DNA of 6,026 bases, from the NCBI GenBank assembly GCA_012032965.1, contig JAAUPT010000118.1, positions 1-6,026 of the forward strand. Direction: 5' to 3'. Source of the stretch: Nitrospira sp. (lineage in GTDB: Bacteria; Nitrospirota; Nitrospiria; Nitrospirales; Nitrospiraceae). Below the pieces are notes generated by a model. It saw nothing but the letters and a program-made list of their open reading frames with translations. It did not search any database and was not told the origin of the DNA. Shown in pieces: positions 1 through 6,026 of this stretch. The position numbers were made by a program, and so were the translations under genes. Position 1 is the stretch's first letter. Each line of letters opens with the position of its first letter.

Positions 1-510
1 GTGACGGAACTGCCACCGTTGCTGGCCGAAGCGATAGACCGTCAACGCCACGTTGAACCCTATAATCTCCGACGTCTCGAAGTGACCGTGCTCAATCGTG
101 CTTGTCGCAGCGTCCCGTTCCGCTTTCATGCCTGCGATGCATCCTTGGCACCAGGAAGGTTCGATCACCTCTGGATCGTAAGCGTATTGAACGATCCGGA
201 ACGGTTTCCCCATCTCGCGCCATTATCATACGGTCGAGCTGATCCGGTCACATTCAATCCGGTGCGATTTCAAAAAGAACGGAGGATCAGCCAAGCGATT
301 GTGAATCGCTGCATGGTTAAATTGAGTGTGCCGGGTTTGGTAACGACGTCAACGGAAGAAGTAGTGTGGATCGCAGACTGGTGCCATCGGCACAGAATTC
401 CCTACCACGTGGAGCGGAAACAGTATCCCACGGCGCTCGTCGGCGACCCGATCTGTTGTATTCGGATCGGAGCGAGCAGGTTCATACGTCGGAAAGCCCC
501 AAGGCCTTAA
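1..510 (+). CDS. Hypothetical protein, possibly 5'-partial
   Basis: This is an open frame of 169 codons ending at TAA 508-510. It begins with GTG on the first base of the window, so the true start may lie upstream and no ribosome binding site can be judged. I do not recognise the family. The protein looks soluble: no signal peptide, no membrane segment and no low-complexity stretch. It is rich in Arg, His and Pro, with scattered Cys residues (for example RACRS, HACDA, NRCMV, DWCHR, PICCI) that do not form a regular CxxC metal site. The C-terminus is basic (FIRRKAPRP). It converges with the carbonic-anhydrase-like gene, with only 21 bases between the two stop codons and no hairpin terminator there. 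Balanced amino-acid composition and the lack of a competing frame support it being coding. The function is unknown. Confidence 0.6.
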   Translation: MTELPPLLAEAIDRQRHVEPYNLRRLEVTVLNRACRSVPFRFHACDASLAPGRFDHLWIVSVLNDPERFPHLAPLSYGRADPVTFNPVRFQKERRISQAIVNRCMVKLSVPGLVTTSTEEVVWIADWCHRHRIPYHVERKQYPTALVGDPICCIRIGASRFIRRKAPRP

Positions 511-531
511 AACATAACCTGTCCAACGATT

Positions 532-1069
532 TCATACTTTGAAACCGGCGTTCTTTCCTGAATTAGACATGTACTGACTGGCATACCGCACATAATTCTC
601 TGCCGACTCCTTAACCCAGGCCAACTCCTTCACTGTCACCTGACGCTTAACCTTCGCTGGAGACCCCAGGATTAAACTTTTCGGCGGCACGATCGTGCCT
701 TCGACCACCAAAGCCCCCGGCTCCGACCACCGAATCTTCCCCGATCACTGCACCATCCATGATGATGGCGCCCATCCCGACCAAGACACGATCCTGAATC
801 GTACACCCGTGTAGTACGACGTGATGGCCGATCGTGACGTCATTCCCGATGAGGAGTGGGTGGGTGTCGTGCGTCACATGCAACATACAAAGGTCCTGCA
901 CATTGGTCCGACTTCCGATCCGGATGTAGTTCACATCGCCGCGGATCACAGCGTTGAACCAGACGCTGCACTCCTCACCCACCACCACATCGCCGATCAC
1001 GACAGCGGTCTCTTCAACAAAGCATGACTTCGGGACTATTGGCTTGATGCCTTGAAAGGTACGAATCAT
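532..1069 (-). CDS. Gamma carbonic anhydrase family protein (YrdA/PaaY-like), frameshifted
   Basis: This is a left-handed beta-helix hexapeptide-repeat protein of the gamma carbonic anhydrase family, normally a trimer with zinc at subunit interfaces; many members have unproven CO2-hydrating activity. The start MIRTFQGIKP (ATG at 1069) matches the family. A TTG at 1096 would add nine residues, but its GGGAG lies only one base away. Visible residues are the RGD motif (R43, D45), Q58 and the likely zinc ligands H64 (MLHVTH), H82 and H87 (GHHVVLHGC). The reading frame breaks after VVGAG (residue 118): the C5 run at 714-718 has one base too many, and the uncorrected frame gives an unrelated tail ending at 647. 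With four C the frame continues as ALVVEGTIVPPKSLILGSPA to TGA at 532-534, giving 178 residues, a normal family length. The family call is firm; catalytic activity is unproven. Confidence 0.88.
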
Positions 1070-1076
1070 GAGGCGC

Positions 1077-1106
1077 ACTCTAGGGGAATTGATCAATCTC
1101 CCGCAA
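1077..1106 (-). promoter_or_regulatory. Possible promoter of the carbonic-anhydrase-like gene
   Basis: On the - strand, TTGCGG (1106-1101) is followed after 18 bases by TAGAGT (1082-1077), a 4/6 match to the -10 consensus. The ATG at 1069 is only seven bases further on, so transcription would start at or beside the start codon, in keeping with the absence of a Shine-Dalgarno sequence. The -35 matches only in TTG, so this is a weak prediction. Confidence 0.3.
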
Positions 1107-1114
1107 GGGGCTAA

Positions 1115-1144
1115 TTGACAGTCTTTTTAACCCTCCCGTAGACT
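1115..1144 (+). promoter_or_regulatory. Predicted sigma70-type promoter of rimO-purU
   Basis: A perfect TTGACA -35 box lies at 1115-1120. After an 18-base spacer comes TAGACT (1139-1144), a 4/6 match to TATAAT. The expected transcription start is about 1150-1152, which coincides with the ATG at 1151. No Shine-Dalgarno sequence precedes that ATG, so a leaderless message is possible. The -35 is convincing; the -10 and the start point are inferred. Confidence 0.45.
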
Positions 1145-1150
1145 GCTCCC

Positions 1151-2630
1151 ATGTCCCAGCCATTGATCATTCCCCGGAGTACAAAACCGGCAGTCCAAAG
1201 GGACAGGCGCCGATCCCTGATCGGAGCCAGTCCCCAGAAACCACAATCGGCTTTGTGAATCTTGGCTGTTCAAAGAATCAAGTGGACTCGGAAATCATGC
1301 TGGGCGCGCTCGTTACAGAGGGATTTCAGCTCACCGACGATCCCCAAAAGGCAGAAGTGGTTATCGTCAATACTTGCGGGTTCATTGAAGAAGCGAAGCA
1401 AGAATCGATCAACACCATTCTCGAGCACGGTCATCTAAAAAATCAGGGGCTTGTCGCGTCCTGATTGCCGCCGGCTGCTTAGCCCAACGCTATCAAGGGG
1501 ATTTGCTGAAGGAATTACCGGAGTTGGACGCAGTGGTCGGCACCGGCGAGTTCGGCAAAATCGCGGAGATCTGCCGAGACCTCCTCACTCCCAAAAAGCG
1601 GCATCGCCGCCTCTGGATGAGCCAACCGCCCTATCTCTATGACGAATTGGCACCTCGCGTGAGACTGGGAACGCAACACAGCGCCTATGTGAAGATTGCA
1701 GAAGGTTGCAATCGCAACTGTGCCTTCTGTGCGATTCCACTGATGCGAGGCAAACAGCGTAGCCGACCAGTCCAGTCCATCGTGGCAGAAGCGCAACAGT
1801 TGGCACGCGAAGGTGTGAAGGAGATCAACCTTATTTCCCAGGACACGATCAACTATGGAGTCGATCTTGGTCTTCGCCAAGGCCTGTTTCAGCTACTCCG
1901 TGAGCTCGTGAAGGTAAAGGGCCTACGGTGGATCCGCCCATTCTATCTCTACCCTCAGCAAGTCACGGATGATTTGCTGGATCTGTATGCCGGGGAAGAA
2001 AAGATCACCAAGTACATTGATATGCCTCTTCAGCATATCAGTGATCGCATGCTCAAGCGCATGCATCGGCTCGGTGATCGCGCGGCGATTGAATCGTTAG
2101 TCGATCGAATTCGCACACGCATCCCAAGAGTGACCTTTCGAACGGCCTTCATCGTCGGGTTTCCTGGAGAAACCGACGCGGCGTTTAGCGAGCTGTATAA
2201 GTATGTGGAACAGGCTCAATTCGATCGGGTCGCGGTGTTTCTCTACTCCGATGAAGAAGGGACCTCCGCAGTCGACCTAGGGGAAAAGGTCGAGCGAGAA
2301 GTCATGGATGAGCGTCGCAATGTCATCCTCTCAATGCAGGAGTCGATTGCAGCCTCTAAGGGAAGAGCCAAAATCGGTTCCGTCCTCGACGTGCTCGTCG
2401 ACGGCCGATCCGAAGAAACCGAGAATGTCCTAGAAGGACGCCACGAGGGGCTCGCTCCAGAGATAGACGGTGTCGTCTACATCGACGAAGGGTCAACGGA
2501 CATCGCGACGCAGCCCGCATCAGATCAAACTGTTTCCCATCTCACGACCGGGACCTTCTGCAAGATCGAGATCACCGATGCGGCAGCGTTTGACCTTGTG
2601 GGTCGCCTTGTGGCCACACCGAGCGCCTAA
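1151..2630 (+). CDS. rimO: Ribosomal protein S12 methylthiotransferase RimO, frameshifted
   Basis: RimO is a radical SAM enzyme that adds a methylthio group to the beta-carbon of an aspartate in ribosomal protein S12. The N-terminal UPF0004 domain carries its cluster cysteines in LGCSKN (TGT 1267), NTCGF (TGC 1375) and AGCLAQRY (TGC 1476). The radical SAM motif CNRNCAFC spans 1707-1730. A C-terminal TRAM domain includes [10 protein letters not shown]. Frame 1 runs to a TGA at 1462-1464, and the rest is in frame 3 to TAA 2628-2630. Adding one A to the A6 run at 1437-1442 gives [15 protein letters not shown], which fits the family's LKKxG better than the LKNQG read here. The start is unresolved: frame 1 upstream of GFVNLGC has no ATG, GTG, TTG or CTG back to 1151, while ATG 1151 is in frame 2. 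One missing base, for example in CC at 1160-1161, would join them and give about 493 residues. The minimal in-frame alternative, GTG 1255, would delete the first beta-strand. The TRAM domain has an apparent insertion of about 15 residues after IDEG. Confidence 0.92.
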
Positions 2631-2687
2631 GTGCCGCTCTCCACTTCGCGACGCCTCCGACAACTACTCTCACAGAGGTAAGGACCG

Positions 2688-3555
2688 ATGACGGCACAAA
2701 AGAAGGATTCAATTGTACTCCTGATCCATTGTAAAGACCGACCGGGCATCGTTGCGCGAGTGTCTGGGTTTATTCACGACTTCGGGGGCAACATTCTTGA
2801 CTCCGACCATCACACCGACGAGGAAACAGACGATTTTCTTATGCGGATGGAATTTGCAACCGAGGGCTTCCAGATCCCTCCCGAGGACGTCCCGTCGGCC
2901 TTTAAGCCTATCGCCAACGTATACAACATGCGCTATGAGGTGTCATCCTTTTAGCCGACGAACCCGTGTGGGAATGTTGGTATCCAAGCAAGACCATTGT
3001 CTGGCCGATTTACTACAGCGCCATCGCCGGGACGAATTGCACATCGATATTCCCGTGATCATTTCGAATCACGACACCTGCGCGAGTTGGGCCGAGCTTT
3101 TTAAGATTCCATTCACCGTCTATCCGGTGACCAAGGAGACGAAACCGCAGCAAGAACAACAGCTCGTGGCACTGTTGAAAGAGCATCGCGTGGAACTCGT
3201 CGTGATGGCTCGTTACATGCAGATCCTCTCGGCTGGCTTTCTGGCCCAAGTCGGCTGCCCAGTCATCAACATTCACCATTCCTTCCTCCCGGCTTTTATC
3301 GGTGCCAATCCATACCGTCAGGCATATGAGAGGGGTGTGAAGATCATTGGCGCAACGGCGCACTACGCGACCCAAGATCTGGACGAGGGGCCGATCATCG
3401 AGCAAGATGTGATTCGTGTGGGACACCGAGACACGGTGGAAGATCTCGTTCGAAAAGGACGGGACCTTGAGGAGATCGTGCTGGCAAGAGCTGTTCGGCG
3501 GCACATCGAGCGACGTGTCTTAGTCTACGGGAAAAAGACCGTGGTGTTCGATTGA
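2688..3555 (+). CDS. purU: Formyltetrahydrofolate deformylase PurU, split by a frameshift
   Basis: PurU hydrolyses 10-formyltetrahydrofolate to formate and tetrahydrofolate, supplying formate for purine synthesis and balancing one-carbon pools in the cytoplasm. Residues 1 to about 88 form the regulatory ACT domain ([20 protein letters not shown]). The rest is the formyltransferase-fold domain with [29 protein letters not shown] and DLDEGPII; the likely catalytic residues are N194, H196 and D232 in the joined protein. The frame breaks at YEVSSF: TTT TAG at 2949-2954 ends an 88-residue ACT-only ORF, and the catalytic part continues one base forward as [16 protein letters not shown]. Removing one T from the T4 run 2949-2952 gives 288 residues, the usual length. 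The ATG at 2688 is preceded by AGAGG (2674-2678) and AAGGA (2680-2684). It lies 57 bases after rimO on the same strand, so co-transcription is likely. It ends at TGA 3553-3555. Confidence 0.92.
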
Positions 3556-3652
3556 GCGTATCCTTCGCCTAAGATGGCCCACCACACAAAGGGAGCAGGT
3601 TGTAGCGTACCGGCCAGGGATAAGAGCCTGATCAACCAAAAATGAAAGTTCG

Positions 3653-5055
3653 TTAAGCCGACGGATGGACGAGAGGGAGCACCACTGTGAAGATGGAACC
3701 CTGACCGAGATCGCTTTGGACCTCGACACGGCCGTTGTGCAGATCCGCGATCCATGCACAGATAGCGAGTCCAAGACCCGTACCCTTCTTCGTGTGGGTT
3801 CGAGCCATGTCGGTTCGGAAGAACCGCTGGAAAATCTTCTGATGGTCGCCCGGGGCAATGCCGATGCCATGGTCGGTGACGGAGAGCCGCGCTTCCCGTC
3901 TATCTTTCAACAACGTGATTTCCACTTTGCCACCCGGATGTGAATACTTTATCGCGTTCTCGACAAGATTGAGCAACAGTTCACGCAGCCGCAAGTCGTC
4001 CCCTTGGACGACGACCGGCATAACTGTTCCAAGCATCACTTCAATATTTCGGTCATGCCCCAGCAACGTCGCCTGACGATGAACGTCTTCGACCAGCGCC
4101 TGCAAGGCAACCGGTAAGGCCTCTATTTTGACTTCACCCGTGTCGGCACGAGAAAGAAACAGCAATTCATCGACGATGCGGGTCATCCGATCGATCTCTT
4201 CCAGATTGCTTTCCAGCACCGACTTATAGTCTTCCATCGGGCGAGATCGACGCAGAATCAGATCCGTTTCGCCTTTCATCACGGTCAGGGGCGTCCTCAG
4301 CTCATGTGACGCATCGCTGGTGAATTGACGGATCTGGCGAAACGAAGCATCCAGTCGACCAATCATGTTGTTGAATGTCGCTGCGAGTCGACCGATCTCG
4401 TCATGAGCCGCCGTCATACTAAGGCGCTGGCTAAGGTCTCCTGCAGCAATGCGCTGTGCTGCGAGGGTGATCTCATCGACTGGCCGCAACGCCCGCCCTG
4501 CCAAGAACCACCCCCCAGCCAGAGAGACGGTCAACGCGATTGGGATGGCAACAACCAGTAGGATCAAGAACCGATGGAGAGTCTCCCCGACTGATTCCAT
4601 CGAAGTCCCGACCTGCACGATGTACAACAAATTGTCCCGATACATGATGGGCACCGAAATGACTCGCAGCGGCGGCTCATTGGGGTATAGGGCCGATTCA
4701 AAAATACTCTGTCCGGCAAACGCAGTCTCAAGCGCAGTGCGGCTGAGCGGAACATCGTGGTGCTTGATATTCGGAGAGCTGATGGTAATCGTACCGGACG
4801 GGCTGAAAATCTGGAAAACTTGTCGATTCGCGCGAGCTCGGGAAATTGGGAGAGCAACTCCTTTTCATTGAGGAGAGGAAGGAACCCTCGCTCTTGGAGC
4901 GAGCGCACAGCGATGGTGGCCGTGTCTTCCAGAGATTCATCGACGGCGTCGCGGAGATTCCGTGCCGTCATCGCGTACAAGACGACGGAGAAAATGATCA
5001 GAACCAAGGCGAGGGCGCTCCCGTACCAGAGAGTCAGCCGAACACGTAGCGGCAT
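3653..5055 (-). CDS. Two-component sensor histidine kinase, CusS-like layout, frameshifted
   Basis: This is a membrane sensor kinase that autophosphorylates on His and passes the phosphate to the regulator encoded just upstream. ATG 5055 (MPLRVRLTLWYG) is preceded by AGGAG (5067-5063) seven bases away, which fixes the start. In the joined protein, a membrane helix spans about 11-29, a periplasmic sensor region about 30-160, a second helix about 162-187 and HAMP about 188-240. The HisKA domain has SHELRTP with phospho-acceptor H251. The HATPase domain shows the N box NLVENAIKY (N363, N367), DHGIG (395-399), the F box IFQRFF (408-413) and GTGLGLA (425-431). The frame breaks after RIDKF (residue 80) at the A4 run 4815-4818. 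One more A gives RIDKFFQIFSPSGTITISS and a normal 467-residue protein; uncorrected, the gene reads as two overlapping ORFs (4564-5055 and 3653-4654). The order and style resemble heavy-metal (CusS/CopS) sensors, but the ligand cannot be read from the sequence and no metal-efflux gene is present in the window. Confidence 0.92.
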
Positions 5056-5113
5056 CGATTAACTCCTACTCGCTGAAAACGACACCCGATTATCGCGACG
5101 CCTTGCTGTGGAC

Positions 5114-5132
5114 ATGGTACGTTCGGTACCGT
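5114..5132 (-). other. Small hairpin between response regulator and kinase genes
   Basis: GGTAC (5116-5120) and GTACC (5126-5130) flank the five-base loop GTTCG, extended by one G-T wobble and one A-T pair. It sits in the 109-base gap after the regulator stop. There is no U-tract, so it is not a standard terminator. It could slow read-through or protect an mRNA end, or be chance. Confidence 0.25.
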
Positions 5133-5164
5133 CGAGTCAGCCCGACCATCGCCGCGGTATCGTG

Positions 5165-5836
5165 TTAGTCAACCTTCAGCATATATCCGCTTCCGCGGAT
5201 GGTATGGATCAATTTCTTGGCCCGCCCTCGGTCGATCTTGTTGCGAAGATAGTTCACATAAACGTCGATGACGTTGGTAAACGTATCAAAGTCTTGGTTC
5301 CATACGTGCTCGGAGATCATGGGCCTGGTCAACACACGTCCGGTATGACGCATCAAATATTCCAGCAAGGCATACTCTTTGAGCGTGAGCTCGATGCGTT
5401 GTCCTCCTCGTGTCACATCCCGCGTGGCTGGGTTGAGCACCAAGTCATCGATTTGCAAGATTCCTGGACTTTCCGTCGCGCCACGCCGCAACAGCGCTCG
5501 TACGCGAGCCAAGAGCTCATCAATCGCGAACGGTTTTGTGAGGTAATCATCAGCCCCAGCATCCAGCCCCTTGACTCGCTGATCGATCTGAGATTGCGCA
5601 GAGAGGATCAGCACCGGCGTTTGAATTCGTTCGCGACGGAGGTTCTTCAACACATCTAGACCGGACATGGTCGGCAACATCACGTCCACGACCAGGAGGT
5701 CATAGTTGGTCACCAAGCCCATCTCCAACCCCTTGGCTCCATCCTCACAGAGATCGACGGCATAACTCTCTTCTTCCAGCGCCCGCTTAATGAAACATCC
5801 GACCTTAGTTTCGTCTTCGATGACAAGGACTCGCAT
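5165..5836 (-). CDS. OmpR/PhoB-family DNA-binding response regulator, CusR/CopR-like
   Basis: This transcription factor is probably phosphorylated by the adjacent kinase. The receiver domain (1 to about 115) has the acidic pair E7/D8, phospho-acceptor D51 (LLVVDVMLP), S79 as the switch Ser/Thr, K101 (LTKPF) and the GADDY motif. The winged-helix effector domain (about 125-223) has the typical LTLKEYALLEYLMRHTGRVL, the recognition-helix region TNVIDVYVNYLRNKID and the wing ending RGSGYML. At 223 residues it is a normal length and is the only recognisable gene here with no frame break. ATG 5836 follows GAGG nine bases upstream. The gene ends at TAA 5167-5165, 109 bases before the kinase. The WNQDFDTFTNVIDVYV region recalls heavy-metal regulators such as CusR or CopR, but that is family resemblance and does not identify the signal. 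Confidence 0.95.
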   Translation of the reverse strand: MRVLVIEDETKVGCFIKRALEEESYAVDLCEDGAKGLEMGLVTNYDLLVVDVMLPTMSGLDVLKNLRRERIQTPVLILSAQSQIDQRVKGLDAGADDYLTKPFAIDELLARVRALLRRGATESPGILQIDDLVLNPATRDVTRGGQRIELTLKEYALLEYLMRHTGRVLTRPMISEHVWNQDFDTFTNVIDVYVNYLRNKIDRGRAKKLIHTIRGSGYMLKVD

Positions 5837-5872
5837 ATCTACGTACCTCGACAGAGTTGAATAAGCTCGGTG

Positions 5873-5881
5873 ATTATACCA
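5873..5881 (-). promoter_or_regulatory. Extended -10 promoter of the two-component operon
   Basis: Read on the - strand, TGGTATAAT is a perfect extended -10 element (TG, one base, TATAAT). No good -35 hexamer is found 16-18 bases upstream, which is typical when TGn is present. Transcription would start near 5866, leaving a leader of about 30 bases before ATG 5836 that contains the GAGG ribosome binding site. Confidence 0.6.
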
Positions 5882-5971
5882 AACGGATCGGCATGAATCT
5901 TGTTGTAGTGGCAGGCTGGACGACCGTGATGTGAAGCGCCCGATGAAGAAGGCCCGTCTTTGAGGACGTGA

Positions 5972-6025
5972 CTAGGTGGAATCGCCGGGGAAGGTTTGTT
6001 CCAACGATGTAATCATGGGCTTCCC
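5972..6025 (-). CDS. Possible 3' end of an upstream gene (partial)
   Basis: On the - strand one frame enters from the window edge and reads GKPMITSLEQTFPGDST before TAG (5974-5972). The composition resembles a natural protein tail, and its position, 136 bases before the regulator start, leaves room for the TATAAT promoter. Only 17 codons are visible. Another frame on the same strand stays open for about 50 codons up to the TAA inside TATAAT, so this call is weak. No function can be given. Confidence 0.25.
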   Translation of the reverse strand, partial: GKPMITSLEQTFPGDST

Positions 6026-6026
6026 A

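Noticed and set aside
821..1027. 68-codon + strand frame rich in His and Asp, opposite the carbonic anhydrase
   Set aside because: The His/Asp richness is the complement of the beta-helix coding sequence, and there is no independent support for expression.
1515..1880. 121-codon - strand frame opposite rimO
   Set aside because: It overlaps the radical SAM core, whose cysteine motif is unmistakable on the + strand.
3013..3504. 163-codon - strand frame opposite purU
   Set aside because: It is fully antisense to the conserved formyltransferase domain, has no motif and has no ribosome binding site of note.
3598..3637. Inverted repeat GGTTG/CAACC with inner CAGG/CCTG between purU and the kinase
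   Set aside because: The stems are short and interrupted, with no adjacent T-tract on either strand, so it is not called as a terminator.
4449..4871. 140-codon + strand frame opposite the kinase
   Set aside because: It is antisense to the HAMP and sensor coding region and has no recognisable features.
5108..5659. 183-codon open frame on the + strand opposite the response regulator
   Set aside because: It lies antisense to a gene with all OmpR-family motifs, and its protein resembles no family; it is a by-product of codon bias.
5883..5924. Short + strand reading MNLVVVAGWTTVM near the right edge
   Set aside because: At only 13 codons and with no ribosome binding site, it is indistinguishable from chance.

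Overview
The window comes from a free-living, probably diderm bacterium of moderate GC content. The wording of RimO, PurU and the two-component pair reminds me of Nitrospira-like (Nitrospirota) genomes, but that is recognition from memory and only a moderate-confidence guess. No mobile element, CRISPR array, rRNA or tRNA is visible.

Layout. On the + strand, 1-510 is an ORF I do not recognise. It converges, with a 21-base gap, on a gamma-carbonic-anhydrase-family gene (532-1069, -). A short divergent promoter region (1070-1150) separates that gene from a + strand pair: rimO (about 1151-2630), the methylthiotransferase acting on ribosomal protein S12, and purU (2688-3555), formyltetrahydrofolate deformylase. 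The pair converges on a - strand two-component system: a sensor histidine kinase (3653-5055) downstream of its OmpR/PhoB-type response regulator (5165-5836). A clean extended -10 promoter precedes the regulator. The right edge may hold the tail of another - strand gene ending at 5972.

The striking property is that every recognisable gene except the response regulator is broken by a single-base frame change at or near a homopolymer: C5 at 714-718 in the carbonic anhydrase, A6 at 1437-1442 in rimO, T4 at 2949-2952 in purU and A4 at 4815-4818 in the kinase, plus a probable one in the rimO N-terminus. Correcting one base at each site restores family-typical proteins of 178, about 493, 288 and 467 residues. 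The simplest reading is homopolymer-length error in the assembly rather than decay. The purU site (TTT TAG C) and the rimO site (A AAA AAT) do resemble recoding signals, so a real-frameshift alternative is recorded for each.

Functionally the genes are ordinary: translation-apparatus modification, one-carbon/formate supply for purine synthesis, a zinc-type left-handed beta-helix protein and an envelope-signal two-component system. I see no clear new biological system. The points most worth checking are the repeated frame changes and the paired divergent promoters that would place both start codons at or near the transcription start.
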